Below are positions 22,201-34,449 of a stretch of DNA of 64,000 bases, in pieces. The position numbers and the translations under genes were made by a program. Numbering within the stretch: position 1 is the first letter of the stretch; every line of letters begins with the position of its first letter. Origin of the DNA: Primulina eburnea (Eukaryota; Streptophyta; Magnoliopsida; Lamiales; Gesneriaceae); contig NC_133101.1 in the NCBI RefSeq assembly GCF_022965805.1, positions 7,208,569-7,272,568 on the forward strand, in the 5' to 3' direction. The notes beneath the pieces are model-generated. The model was given only the letters and a program-made list of their open reading frames with translations, was not told the DNA's origin and searched no databases.

Positions 22201-25200
22201 ATCATACCTCAATTGCATTGGAAGATGCATACTGCTAATAAAATCAGCATATGATGTCCCACCCAAACCCAGTTTGAGCTCTAGCTGACATAAGCAACAG
22301 AAAGCAAATGCTAGGATTAGAACATTTGCAGATTTCTAACTCCACACTTGATGAAAGTATTTTCACTTTAGTTTTCTTTTTTGCAATGGTAGATTCACTT
22401 GTTTATGAATCACGTTGGGAGTAGATTTGGCTGTCATAAATTACATTACTACTCAACAAATGAGAAAACGACGGATAATTCTATTTTTACTGATTAAAAA
22501 GAAGGGATGGAAATAAAGTGAATTACAGATTTTCATATCATTACTGGCCACCAATGCCTTTCCCATATTATTATCTCAGCTCAAGTTTGGCTATCGTCAA
22601 GCTTGAATTAATGAGATTGAATATTAAAAAAACATAATATATATTGCTCAAATACTATGACGTTTCAAAATTAGTGAAATTAATTTCAGATATAATAATA
22701 TGTGTTCATTAGAAAGGTGATCCAAGATTCTCTTTCTAATACATTTTAATCAGTTATTGATAACTGATTCTGAATCCAGTCGACTATAAAATTAGTTGAA
22801 TACGTGGGAGCTCTACTTGAAATTCATGAGCATGTAGATATTAGTCTAAAAAACTTTATGTTGAGTGACTTAGTTAGTTTGGTAATTGGCTTCTTACTGT
22901 GAAGCAATAAAACGTGTTTTGTTATTTTAGGCTTTTAGCAACTTTACGGTTACAGTAGTTGGTTTAGTATTTGTAATTAAACACACAACATTTTTTCTTT
23001 TAGTACGAAATAAGATGCAGAGTTCATCTTCTTCGGTTTTCCCTCTCCACATTTAACATGGTATCAGAGCAAGGGTTTCGATCCCACTCCTCGATGCAAT
23101 ACAGATTCTAGCTTATTCGGATGGAATGCGTTGCGATTCGAGCTGTTTCAATCCAATCTGAAAATTGAGGCGATAGACAGAAGCCAGACTGAAATAGCGA
23201 CTGTCAAATAGCTTGATTGATCAGTGCTAGCTTTAAATCATGGCGAATTCAGGTAATTTCAACGATCCTTTGTTTTTGCATCCTTCCGATACGCCAGGAA
23301 TGAATTTGGTGAATGATCAATTGCTTGGAGTAGAAAATTATGGCATTTGGAGTCGAGCTATGATAATAGCATTGAAGGCTAAAAATAAGATTGCGTTCAT
23401 CGATGGATCATTTCCACGCCCTGCGGTTGGACATGGTTCTTTACTGCAGTGGGAACGATGCAACGCTTTAGTTCTGTTGTGGCTTATGAATACTGTATCT
23501 AAGGAGATCTACGGAAGGATTGTATATTCAACAGATGCTTCAATGGTTTGGGATGATTTGAAAGAGCAATTTGATAAAGTGAATGGTTCTCGTATTTTTT
23601 CGATTCATCGTGATATAAGCAGATTAACTCAAGGAAATAATACTATTTCAGCTTACTATTCAAAACTCAAACATATGTGGGATGAGTATGCTTCATTGGT
23701 AACGCTTCCTTCTTGTGAATGTGATACAGCAAGGAAGTATGTGAGTCGTGATCAGCAACAAAAATTACTTCAATTTCTTATAGGATTGAATGATAGTTAT
23801 ATGGCGGTTCGTAGCCAAATTCTTATGATGAGTCCACTTCCGAGTGTTGGGCAAGCCTTTTCTATTATATCGCAAGAAGAATCTCACAGATCATTGATGT
23901 CCGTAATCCCTCAACCAGCATCTGTGTTCTACTCAACACAATACAAACCTGAAGAGTCAAAGAGAAATCAATCATATTATGAGGATTCAAAGAGAAGTCA
24001 GCCTTACTGTGATCATTGCCATTGGACAGGACATACTAAAGCTGTGTGTTATAAACTAGTTGGATATCCACTAGGGCATCGATTATATGGGCAGCAACCA
24101 TATGGGCAGCAACCATATGGGCAGCAACCTCGTGGTGGTGACTATAAAAAAAATCCAAGGGGCTTTGTAAAACCAAAGAAACCTACTACAGCTGTGAACT
24201 TGGCTGAGGATAATGCTCCTAAAGAATATTTGACAGAAGAAAGTGGGTCACAAGCTCCTATTGCACCTACTCCAGTGTTTTCTCAAGAGCAGTATGCTGA
24301 AATAATGAAGCTGTTAGGAGGCCATAACATACATACAACAAGTACACCAGTTGCTAATATGGCAGGTAATAATACTGCAAAAGCATTCACAAACTGGATA
24401 ATAGACACAGGTGCAAATGAACATATGACTGGGCGTCTATCATTGCTGCAAGATGCTAAAACCATGGCCAATGCATCTAATTCTGTAAAATTGCCAAATG
24501 GTGATAAGCTGCCTATTAGCCACGTCGGTTCTATTACCCTGTCTCCCTTACTCACCCTGCATAATGTGCTTGGTGTTCCCCATTTTCAGTTCAATCTATT
24601 GTCTGTTTCCACACTTACCAAATCTCACAATTGTTCTGTCACTTTTTATCCTTCGTTTTGCTTATTTCAGGACCTAACGAGTGGGAAGATAGTTGGGATT
24701 GGTAAAGAAAGGAATGGACAGTACCATCTTGTTGACCACTTGATCCAGCACTTCAATCCATCACCTACTGTAAACTCGTTACCTTTGTCTAATTCTAGTT
24801 GCAATACTTTGCATTACCAGAATAATTTTGTGCGTAATAGTTCAATGTCAATTGATTGTGATGTTTGGCATCAAATGTTAGGACATATGTCAGTTTCTAG
24901 GATGCAATTGTTACCTTTTCTAAAAAAATTTGTATCAATAAATCATTGTTCAATCTGTCCACAATCGAAGCAATCCAAACTTGCATTTCCCAAGTCAAGT
25001 TTTACAAAAACCTTGTCCCTTTTTCAACTTGTACACATGGACATTTGGGGTTCATTTAATGCATCTACGTACAATGGGGAGAAATATTTCTTGACAATTG
25101 TTGATGATTTCTCAAGAGGGACATGGGTATTCTTAATGCAATCCAAGCTGGATGTATTGGGAATTCTTAAACATTTCTTTGCCTTGGTTCATACCCAATT

Positions 25201-28200
25201 CTCTACTCATATTAAATCTATTCGGTCCGATAATGCTGCTGATTTTTTCAAATCAGAATGTAGCGATTTTTTTGCCTCCCAAGGTGTTATCCACTTCAGT
25301 TCTTGTCCTTACACTCCACAACAAAATGGGGTGGTTGAACGTAAGCATAGACACATCCTTGACATAGCTCGATCCTTAAGATTCCAAGCTTCTCTCCCTT
25401 TGAGGTTTTGGGGTGATTGTGTGTTGACATCAGTTTATCTAATCAATAGAACACCAAGTCCCTTACTGGGAAACAAAACTCCTTTTGAGATCTTGTTTAA
25501 CAAGAGTCCAACATATGATCATCTTAGAGTGTTAGGCTGCCTTTGCTATGTTGTAGCTTCTCCTTTTGAGCATAAATTTTCAGCTCGTGCGGCAACCTGC
25601 GTATTTTTGGGATACTCCAATGTTCAAAAGGGATATAAAGTCATGAATATTCAAACCAAAAGATTTCTTGTCTCACGAGATGTTGTGTTTCATGAGAACA
25701 TATTTCCTTTTAATGGCAAGGTGCCAATTGTTTTCCCATTCCCATCCTCGATGTCTTGTCCAGAAACTTTTTTTGAAGATGATAAAGATGACTGTCTTCG
25801 TCCATCTATAACTGAGTCTCCAATTTCTTCTATACCTGATGGTGCTCATCCATTACCACTGAGACGATCTTCCAGAACGAAGACCATTCCTCAGTGGACC
25901 AAAGATTTTTCTTGACCTACAATACATCACAGCAACTCCACTCAATGCTTGTATCCTATTTCTCAACACCTTTCTTATTCCAAATTCTCTCCAGCTTATC
26001 AAAAATTTGCAGCTGCTATTTCTTCATTTTCAGAACCTCGCTTTTATCATGAGGCAATAAAGAATTCTAGATGGCAAAAGGCTATGGAATTAGAACTTGC
26101 CGCTTTGGATTCGAATGGGACTTGGGATGTGGTTGATCTTCCTGATAATGTTAAACCCATTGGTTGTCGATGGGTGTACAAAGTGAAACATCATCCGGAT
26201 GGATCCGTTGACAAATACAAAGCTCGTTTGGTTGCCAAAGGGTATACACAACAGCCGGGGATCGATTTCCATGACACTTTTTCTCCTACTGCCAAAATCG
26301 TCACCATACGCTGCTTGCTTAGCTTGGCAGCTAGCAACCATTGGCCATTAACTCAGATGGACGTTGCTAATGCTTTCATTCAAGGTGATTTAGATGAGGA
26401 GATCTTTATGACACTCCCATCTGGTTATCACATTCAAAACCCTCATAAAGTATGTCGTTTGCGCAAATCCTTGTATGGCCTTAAGCAGGCTTCGCGACAA
26501 TGGAATCATAAATTTGCAGGCATCATGCAGGTTACACACAATCACACCATGATCACTCTCTATTTACCAAACGTGACTCCCAGAATATCACTATCTTGGT
26601 GGTTTATGTGGATGATATTGTCATCACAGGAAGTAATTCAGATTTGATTGCGGAGTTGAAGCATTTTTTACACTCTCGGTTGCAAATCCGAGACCTTGGT
26701 AAGCTAAAATATTTCTTGGGTATTGAGATTGCTAGATCATCCGAAGGCATATACCTCAATCAGCGCAAGTATGCTTTAGAACTAATTGCAGATTCCGGTA
26801 TATCTGGGAGTAGACCTTTTGAGACTCCGATGGAACAGAATAAGAAGTTGACCACTAAAGAATTGGATAGCATTATTGATCAAGCCAAACATGAGAGTGC
26901 TTCTGACCCTTTGCTGCTCAGTCTTGATTCTTATCAGCGGTTGGTTGGTCGACTAATCTACCTCACCATCACACGGTCTGATATATCATATGTGGTTCAA
27001 CATCTCAGCCAATTCATGCATTCGCCGAAGCAATCTCATATGGATGCTGCGGTCAGAGTACTCAAATATCTGAAATGCTCTCCTGGTCTTGGGATTTTTT
27101 TACCAGCCCGAAATTCTATGGTTCTTTCAGCTTATTGTGATTCCGATTGGGCTTCCTGTCCCATGACGAGGCGTTCATTGACTGGATTTTGTGTTAAACT
27201 TGGTAGTTCGTTGTTGTCTTGGAGAACCAAGAAGCAAAACACAGTGTCAAGATCATCGGCTGAAGCCGAATACCGAGCCATGGCAACCACTACTTGCGAA
27301 ATTGTTTGGATTTGTGGTATCTTGCATGATATGGGAGTCATTTTTCCTCAACCAGCCACTCTTTACTGTGACAATATGGCAGCACTTCATATTGCTGCAA
27401 ATCCTATGTATCATGAACGTACTAAACATATTGAGATCGATTGTCACGTCGTCCGCGAGAAAATCATGCTGGGCCTTCTTCAGACTGCTCATGTTTCCTC
27501 TACTGATCAACTTCCTGACATCTTCACCAAGAGCCTAGGCAAAGATCAGCACCATTATCTACTGGCCAAGCTTGGTACTCGAAATCTGTACCAAACTTGA
27601 GGGGGGTATGTTGAGTGACTTAGTTAGTTTGGTAATTGGCTTCTTACTGTGAAGCAATAAAACGTGTTTTGTTATTTTAGGCTTTTAGCAACTTTACGGT
27701 TACAGTAGTTGGTTTAGTATTTTTAATTAAACACACAACATTTTTTCTTTTAGTACGAAATAAGATGCAGAGTTCATCTTCTTCGGTTTTCCCTCTCCAC
27801 ATTTAACACTTTAAAAGCTCGATCTTAGCACACAACATATTTACACCCACGGAGCTGTAAATTGGCAGAACTTACCGTGGGAGCTAGAAGACCACCAAAA
27901 AGCATGACTCCAGCAATAAGAGAGAAACAAGAAGCATAGTATTGCTTCAGATTCGAAGAGTTCTGGAAGAAACATACTTATCAGACAACACTCTATAAGA
28001 ACTAATAACTCTGTAGGTGTCAATTAATCAAACAATTGGTTCCATATAAGACAATGAGACATGACTTACCAAAGGAGGTAAAAAAGGAATAAATGAAGGG
28101 AAACTGGGAAGCTCGCTTTCTTGATTTTCCTTTACAATCCCTAGCTCTGCGCGTTTAATCCTTTGCTGTATTCTAAGCCGCCGCACCTACACAAATTTCA

Positions 28201-28644
28201 TGGTGACAAAGCTATAACAAAAGTAAGATTAAATAATTTTAACACTAACCTCCTCCATCTGCAAAAATATTTTATTTCGTCGACTCCGGATATTATCCTG
28301 AATTTCCTGTAATTCCATTTTCGCAAAGTCCTGTACTGTCTCCGGTCCTTCAATTATGCAGAATCTGTATAAATAGAACAAAAACACCTCCAACCAATTC
28401 GAATTAAAACATTTAAAAAGTAATCAATACACTATCAATTCATACACACGTACGCAGAAGAATTTTTATCAGTCGAGGAATTGGAATCAACGGAAGCAGC
28501 AAAAGAGGAGGATTCGGCGTCGGAAGCCTTGGATCTCCATTTGATGTTGGATTTTAGCTTCCCCTGGAGGTAGCATCGAGAGTGCGATGAATAAAACGGC
28601 GTCGCCACATGAGAAACTGGTAGAATTCGACCTGAACAGAGCAT
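19222..28644 (-). CDS. OR: ORANGE protein (plastid DnaJ-like zinc-finger chaperone)
   Basis: OR stabilises phytoene synthase in plastids and promotes chromoplast formation. Eight exons on the minus strand join in frame: 28454-28644, 28250-28364, 28070-28186, 27876-27962, 22208-22284, 21044-21171, 20382-20518, 19222-19299. All introns are GT-AG and the product is 309 residues, close to Arabidopsis OR. Residues 1 to about 55 look like a transit peptide. The conserved core FCIIEGPETVQDF starts at residue 65, with NIRSRRNK near 88-95; the arginines of that motif, where the melon Arg-to-His golden variant lies, are unchanged. Two membrane spans lie at about 150-168 and 200-219. Four Cys-rich units follow: CKYCLGTG, CARCSSTG, CSNCSGSG, CPTCLCTG. 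There is no J domain, as known for OR. I chose the ATG at 28642-28644 because it aligns with the family start; an in-frame ATG lies nine codons upstream. Intron 4 holds a full antisense copia element. Confidence 0.95.
21399..21475. repeat. Short direct repeat in OR intron 5
   Basis: AAATCGAGAAGAATAAGGAG occurs twice, near 21407-21426 and 21454-21473. Confidence 0.8.
21580..22040. repeat. Diverged tandem duplication inside OR intron 5
   Basis: 21580-21805 and 21836-22040 share blocks in the same order: ACCAACATTTTGTACA, CAAATCTAAGTT, AGAGGCAA, ATCTAACAGATAAATTTTTG. Many substitutions separate the two units, so the duplication is old. Confidence 0.75.
22859..23058 (+). repeat. 5' LTR of the copia element
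   Basis: TGTTGAGTGACT...CACATTTAACA, 200 bp, followed directly by the tRNA-Met primer-binding site. Confidence 0.97.
23240..25915 (+). pseudogene. copia gag-protease-integrase, ends at a premature stop
   Basis: 891 codons open from ATG 23240. In order: an N-terminal copia gag segment (MNLVNDQLLGVENYGIWSR around residues 21-40), a UBN2-type gag domain, a zinc knuckle CDHCHWTGHTKAVC near 257, a short tandem YGQQP repeat, protease with IIDTGANEHM near 387, GAG-pre-integrase WHQMLGHMS near 543, and an integrase core with HMDIWGSF, IRSDNAADF and the NGVVERKHRHI region near 695. The TGA at 25913-25915 interrupts the frame; homologous codons continue in the same frame to the reverse transcriptase, so this is a single nonsense change in an otherwise young polyprotein. 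Confidence 0.92.
25916..27600 (+). pseudogene. copia reverse transcriptase-RNase H, frameshifted
   Basis: The frame continues after the premature stop (ATG at 25949) through RT blocks GCRWVYKVKHHPDGSVD, ARLVAKGYTQQPGIDF, MDVANAFIQGDL and SLYGLKQASRQW, then shifts at about 26520-26560. The second half (open from 26596) carries the RT active site YVDDIVITG, KYFLGIEIARS, and an RNase H domain with YCDSDWASCP, SRSSAEAEYRAMA and LYCDNMAALH. It stops at 27598-27600, just before the purine tract. The small indel and the upstream stop are the only obvious lesions. Confidence 0.92.
27609..27808 (+). repeat. 3' LTR of the copia element
   Basis: 200 bp, one visible base different from the 5' LTR. Confidence 0.97.
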
Positions 28645-28799
28645 TTTCCTGGGGAAATTGCCGATCAACACGAGGAATTCGATCAGAGGTGACGAATGGA
28701 GACAAAGAGCATCATTGCTGTCTGAGAGTGCAAGTGGTGAGAATTTTTATATTGTTGCTCGTATATATTTATATTAAATTATCTGGGGTTTGATTTCCA

Positions 28800-30580
28800 C
28801 GTGTGCACATCCTATTAGCTGACCCGCACAAATATAAATTATATACATAATATCTATATTATAATATTTTTTTTAACTAACCTCGTCGCCATCTTTCGAT
28901 ATAATAAATTTGAGTTAATATAATAGTTTATAAATCACGTTGATCAAGTAATTATATTGAATAAATTTTCATATTAAAACAATAGACTGCAAATTACGTT
29001 AAATAAATAAATTATAATAGCAATAGAACCTACTGATAAAATATTGATACAAAAAATCGAACTTTTCAACTACTTTAACAACTCACACAGTTTTACATCC
29101 TCGAGGGAGTCTATAGTATAAAGAGGCTTGAGACATTATACCTATAATATTTTTAGTTAGGAAAAATGTTTGATGACAATGAATTTTTAAATTCGAGATT
29201 TAGACGTTAGAATTATAATTCACCTTTTTATTTTAACGTTTCTCCTCGATAATCCATCATGCTTCATAGTTTTTTAATCTTATCTAAAATAACTATAATT
29301 TTGTTTTTTAAAAAAACTATATTATATGGTATTTTTGTAAATTCACAACAATGTCATCTGTCATTGTTGTCACGTAATCATATATTCTTTGTATTATTCA
29401 TAGTCATAATAACTATCGACAATTTACTTCATTCTTGTCCCACGGTGGGTTGTGGTGTTCATTTGTATCCATAATTTTCATGGATAAAATATAAAATTTT
29501 AATCTTATATTATTTTTTCATAAAAAATCGATTTTTGTGCTCTAAAATTCTAAACAATATAGCTACACTATACGTTGTACTGCGACACGATAAAAAAATT
29601 TAGGGGTCGAATTGATGTCAAGGTATTATCATAATGACAATTAGATATATAGTTGATTTATATATGAATAAGATTCATATTAGATGATCTCGTAAATATA
29701 AATATGAGAGGGGTCGACTCGAATCATACTTAGAGTAAAAAGTAATACTTATGATGTAAAAAAAATATTTTAATGAGTCGAATGAGATAAAATATTACTC
29801 TCACAAAATCTAACCATGAAACAATTTCATGCGAATTTTTGTATGTATATATATATATATATAACCTATATATTAGGTATTTCATTTTAGTGGATAAGGT
29901 TTGGCTTCCATTGTGCTCGAATGAAAGTGATGGTGTGGTCGTACATATGGAACTTTGTGCTAAAAAATTGATGTTTTTTTACTGATAAAGTTATCCTAAA
30001 TAACTTACCTTTCTGAAAGCGATGTCCATCTATCTGTTACGTCCACGAATTTATTTGATGGAAACTGTGATTCTGATTGGTCAATAATTAAATTTGGAAA
30101 AATCTTATTAGATAATTTTGTTCATGACTATAAAACTCGTAGTATCTATTTTTTGGTGTGTAATGAGTAAACATGCAAACCACGTTAACAATATCAATTA
30201 CACTGGACAAATTTTGTGCGATTTACTCGCCCGAAAAAGTGTTGATAAGGAAAATCGAACTACTGATTATTGGTAAAATGCTTACTTATTCCATCAACTT
30301 GAACGCCATCTCGAGAGCAATATATTAGAAATTATTGGAAGCCGGCGAGGGATCAAAGGAAGGAATTCTTCTATATATATAATTCTAATTTATCTGCTGT
30401 CACGTCTATTTTCTTGTTGTAATTTACCCAATTATTCATTCTAACTTATTAATTTTATTCAATTTGCTTGATGAACTGGACATAGGTCAGCCGAAGAATA
30501 TGACAATACTATATATTCGAATGGGAAATGTGCAGAAAATTGAAATTGGGTATTACAGAAACTTCAATTCCCAGTTTCGA
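28800..30580. other. Gene-free AT-rich spacer upstream of OR
   Basis: Holds a degraded MITE (29683-29845), an (AT)n run near 29847-29862 and, at about 30160-30310, a diverged relative of the internal block of the 11965-12627 element (GCAAACCACGTTA, AAAAGTGTTGATAAGGAAAA). Nothing else is recognised. Confidence 0.5.
29683..29845. mobile_element. Degraded copy of the 182-bp MITE family
   Basis: TAGATGATCTCGTAAATATA, GTAAAAAGTAATACTTATGA and GAAACAATTTCATGCGAATT keep the family order with many changes. Confidence 0.5.
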
Positions 30581-30584
30581 AACT

Positions 30585-30745
30585 AGTGGGCCGTAACTTG
30601 GTTCCCTTGAGTTTTTTCATTGTTAGCGAACATTGTTTGGGCTCAAATTGTTCGATCCAAAAATGGGCCGAGGGAAAGGGTACCAAAAGCCCACCAACAA
30701 GAAATCACCAAACCCTAAAAACGAGTCCTTTATATAAACCACCAT
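30585..30745 (+). promoter_or_regulatory. Promoter-like region with site II-type and telo-box motifs
   Basis: Contains GTGGGCCGTAAC, GTTTGGGCTC, AAATGGGCCGAG and AAAGCCCACC (site II-like GGGCC/GCCCA words), AAACCCTAAAAA (telo box, about 30713-30724) and TATATAAA (about 30732-30739). In plants this set is typical of ribosomal-protein, translation and snoRNA gene promoters. Downstream there is only a leader-like stretch with a possible donor (TTGCAGGTATTTTC at about 30972-30985) and no convincing coding exon, so the gene served is unknown and may be lost or non-coding. Confidence 0.4.
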
Positions 30746-30985
30746 TTCTCCAACACAGCTGCCATCCTTCCACTCTCGAAGCTTTTCAACTCCAATTTTA
30801 TTCTGAATCATCTTTTTTTCTTCTTCTTTGTTTGCAATTTTTTTTTTATCGTTCACAAATTATTCAATCAGTTTATTTATTTATTATTTTATCTGCTTTC
30901 AATGTTGAAACAATCGACTGAAATCAGAATCGCGATGACGACTTCTTAATTCAAGCTCAACAGACCGGATTGCAGGTATTTTCTC

Positions 30986-31827
30986 TCCGGAGATGGTTAC
31001 TTGCATGTCGATTACCCCGCTGAACCGAGCGATTCCATTATTTTTTTGTTCATCTTTGATTTTCACTATATATTTTTTTGTTGGGAAATCGATTGCGATG
31101 AGGATTGAAAGCTCCCTCTTCTGAAGATTAATTGAGGACGCTTTGCTGGCAGAATCGAACCAATTAACAATCTTGCCACTTCTGAGTGAATCGATTTTCC
31201 CCGATTAATTTTTGTTATTTGGATTTTGATTTGTTTTTGGTGGATGAGGATGAAGCAAAAATCAAAATTTCCAACACTTGGACTGAGAGACCAGATCTCT
31301 AAGTGATGCCACAAACAAAGTATTGCTACTGAATTCACTCGAATATATATTTTCTTAAAATTTGGTGAAAAAAATAAATCTTTAGAATGTTAAGGTCGTC
31401 AAGTGAGGAGTATTTGAATAAATCTTAGGACACCTTTGGACACAGTGTTACTGTGAATGAAAAGGAAACATTATTCTGATGATGGCCGATTGCATTACAA
31501 GCCCCAAACGAAGTAGATAATTATTTTGGTTCAATGAAAGCATAATTTTATAGAGTTTGTGAGGGAAAATGTGTGTTTATTTTTTATTTTTTGAAAATAA
31601 TTTGGGAAAATAAATTTGTATGTCAAAGATAAATATGAGAAAATCATGATGTTCGAGTCTGGGTGCAAATGAATCGAATTGAATCAAATATGAAGAAAAT
31701 TGGACAGTTCGAATTAGTTCTGTTCTAGCTGGATTCAAAATTTTAAATTTTTTGCTCAACTTTGGTTAATTGAGTACGGATCGAAATATTCGAGTTTGTT
31801 AGTAAGTTATTCGATTTATTATTATTT
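30986..31827. other. No gene recognised
   Basis: Could be an intron or remnant downstream of the promoter-like region; I find no coding exon, repeat or RNA gene I can support. Confidence 0.4.
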
Positions 31828-32666
31828 GAGTGGGTTTCATGTGAGAGACGGGTCAATCTTACTCATATTTTCGATAAAAAATAATACTCTTAAGCATAGT
31901 TTGGTACACATGATAGGATAAACATGTGATATATAATATAATGATAAGTTAAGGATAAATAAGGTGTATGATATTATATTTAATGTTTGGTATCATTTTA
32001 ATAAGAGTGATTAAATTTATATATTAGATTGTAATGACAAATTTAACCTTATCATAATAAATTTTATAATTTCAAAGTTGTAGTTTGAATTCATATTTTT
32101 TATTTGTTCATGTGTCGATAGTACTTGCATGATTTATTTATTTTTACCTAATTTTATATATTATATAATATGATAATTGAGTCTTGATTTTGTGAATCAA
32201 GTCAAATATCAATTTTTAAGGATAATCGAGTGATAATAATAATTTTATTGATATTTATAAAAATTATTTATATAATTATCTCGAAATCATTTATATAATT
32301 ACTATATTATATAATATATAAAAATAAATAAAATATTTATTTGATTTTAATTTCTACCTACTAGCATATATTTATAAAAAAATAATTTATAAATTGAGGG
32401 TAATTAAGTCATTTGTAGTGTATTTTATCATTTGATTAAAATTATCACATCTTCTATTAGTGATATTTTATCCTTCTAAAAAATTATTTATCAAGGGCCC
32501 ATGATATTATCATGAGCTTTTTAAAAAAGTACCAAACATGGTATAAAGAGGATTATTTATCAATCACTCTCTTATCTCATGTATCAAACTATGTCTTATT
32601 ATAAAAAATAATACTTTTTCATAGATAATATACGACCCGTGAAATCGTCTCACACAAGTTTTTGTT
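31828..32666 (-). mobile_element. 182-bp MITE family copy interrupted by a nested element
   Basis: MITE halves lie at 31828-31892 and 32596-32666, flanked by the exact 9-bp repeat TTATTATTT (31819-31827 and 32667-32675). The middle is occupied by the element at 31893-32595. Confidence 0.85.
31893..32595. mobile_element. Harbinger-like MITE nested in the 182-bp MITE
   Basis: 703 bp with inverted ends GCATAGTTTGGTACACATGA at the left and CATGTATCAAACTATG at the right, and TTA on both sides (31890-31892 and 32596-32598), as in PIF/Harbinger elements. The interior is AT-rich with no frame. Confidence 0.75.
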
Positions 32667-32675
32667 TTATTATTT

Positions 32676-33085
32676 AATATATTATATTGAAAAAATATTT
32701 AGGCTCGAGCAGAAAACCAAAATAATTTTGCTCTAGTTTGATATTTATTTATTTAATTTATTATATTGATAAGATATTTAGGCTCGTGAGCAGAAAACCA
32801 AAATAATTAGCGCACTAGTTTGCCTCACAAGAAAGTTCAAATTCGCTCGAATTCGATCCGAATTCGATAAACTCTCGTACAAATCAAGTATCTTGGAGAC
32901 GGTGGAAATTGGTTCGATTCATTTACTCCAGTACGTCCGAGCCACCTGTCTGAAAATTGATCAAACTTAAATTAAGTATAAATGAAAAGTTAGCCAACAT
33001 CATATTGTAATGAATGGATATAATTAGATATAAAAAAATTAATGTTACATATTTTTTTGTCACTGTTGGCTATGATATCGTGGAG
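32676..33085. other. AT-rich spacer with a short repeated phrase
   Basis: GAGCAGAAAACCAAAATAAT occurs twice (about 32707-32726 and 32789-32808) within a short direct duplication. No gene. Confidence 0.5.
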
Positions 33086-33530
33086 TCTTTGTGTATCAAG
33101 AAATAAATGGGCTTTTGAATATCAAAAGACGAGGCGGTTGATGTGTTGAACCGGGCCAATCGATTATGGGGTGATTTTTTGTTATGTCGATCACCATAAA
33201 CTCTTGTGAACTCCCTCGCAGCTGCAGGATCTTCGATGGGTGCCTGCACAGCCTGGTAGAGTAAAAATCAACGTGGATGCAGCCGTTTTTGGAGTCGGCG
33301 TCGTAGGTTGGGATGAAAATGGTGTGATGTTTGTGGACATACGGTGTTTCCCAGGAATCTTTTCACCTCATATGATTGAAGTGTATGCGGTTCGAGAGTG
33401 TGTCCGAACGGCATATGATTTGGTTTCATCACCAAATTGGGACGATTGAAACAGATGCTGTCGATGTTGTTAATGAGCTCAATAGTAACCATCCGTTGGC
33501 GATGGTTGCTCCGACCATTTGTATATAATT
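33086..33530 (+). pseudogene. Retroelement-type RNase H domain fragment
   Basis: Residues PGRVKINVDAAVF, GVVGWDENGVM and HMIEVYAVRECVRTA (33240-33449) match the plant RVT_3/RNase H-like domain found at the C-terminus of LINE-like reverse transcriptases and in stand-alone proteins. The frame breaks near 33440; the next block, IETDAVDVVNELN, lies in another frame at about 33449-33487. Upstream codons (NKWAFEYQK) also fit the family. No reverse transcriptase is present, so this is a degraded remnant. Confidence 0.7.
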
Positions 33531-34449
33531 TTTAGAATGGCAGGGAACGGATTTATTATTTAGAATCCTATATAATTGTATATTAATTTATTTTTAAGCA
33601 AATATATCATAATCTATACTTTTACACACACACAGATATATATATGTGTGTGTATATATATATATATTGAGCACTTCATCTTCTGTTCACGTATCACTAA
33701 TAAAAGCCTTCTTTTTTAATCCCAAATATATCCATCACCTTCCACTTTCGGAATTCCATGTCGATCCGGAGACAGAATTTGATGCTTACAACAGGCTTGC
33801 CAGATCACTTTTGCCAACGAACGGTTCAAGTTGTCTTTAAAACTTTTCTTTTGAAATGTATCCTTACTGTTGGCAAAAAAAAGTGTATTGTTGTAGATCA
33901 AGACAAAAAAAAAAAAGCAGGGTTTTTGCTCTCGTTGAGTGAAATTAATGAATCTTTGAATACAATGGCCTAGTAGGTGTTAATATGACAGTATTCCATT
34001 AAAAAATATGGGGATATTTATCCATCATCATTAGGAAAAGATCATATATAATCTTGAAAATGGTTAAAGTTGATATTAATTCTAAGCTCAATCATCCTCT
34101 GGGTAAGGCGGTGGTGGGAATCGTGCGCACTGTGGGGAGATTCGCCCAATTCCCGACAAGTGCACCCTTAGGTATATAGTGTCACGGGTCCGCATTTCAA
34201 CATTAAACTGCTAACTACTTGATTAATTTTCTATTCTTTGAATTCTATCTATACGAGGGACATTGAATTGAATATATTAATTAACTATAAAAATAGGCCA
34301 CTTTAATATACATATTGGTAAAAGACTCGAAAGAGGGATGGATTACTTCCCACTACTTTATATATAGTGGTGGCTTCAATCAATTGCCCAACACCATAAG
34401 TCTTGAAAGGTCTTGCTATTTGAAATATCAACTCTAATAGGATACATAT
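33531..34449. other. Spacer and GRP promoter region
   Basis: (AT/TG)n around 33628-33668. A frame at 33646-33840 ending SEFHVDPETEFDAYNRLARS has gene-like composition, but I recognise nothing and do not call it. The block at 34100-34190 looks like a dispersed repeat. A TATATATA box at about 34359-34366 fits the promoter of the glycine-rich gene. Confidence 0.5.

Larger units (their letters stand above)
22859..27808 (+). mobile_element. Full-length young Ty1/copia retrotransposon in OR intron 4
   Basis: 4950 bp with identical-length 200-bp LTRs at 22859-23058 and 27609-27808, TSD CTTTA on both sides (22854-22858 and 27809-27813), a primer-binding site TGGTATCAGAGC (23059-23070, initiator tRNA-Met) and a purine tract GAGGGGGGTA just before the 3' LTR. 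By eye the LTRs differ at a single base (G versus T in GTATTTNTAATT), so insertion was recent. It lies antisense to OR. The coding region has one in-frame stop and one frameshift, so this copy is probably not autonomous. Confidence 0.97.

Noticed and set aside
30586..30921. 111-codon frame MGRNLVPLSF...
   Set aside because: It overlaps promoter motifs and the TATA box, with no conserved look; more likely promoter and leader DNA.
33646..33840. Frame ending SEFHVDPETEFDAYNRLARS
   Set aside because: Composition is gene-like for about 30 codons, but it starts in an (AT)n run, matches nothing I recognise and has no neighbouring exon.
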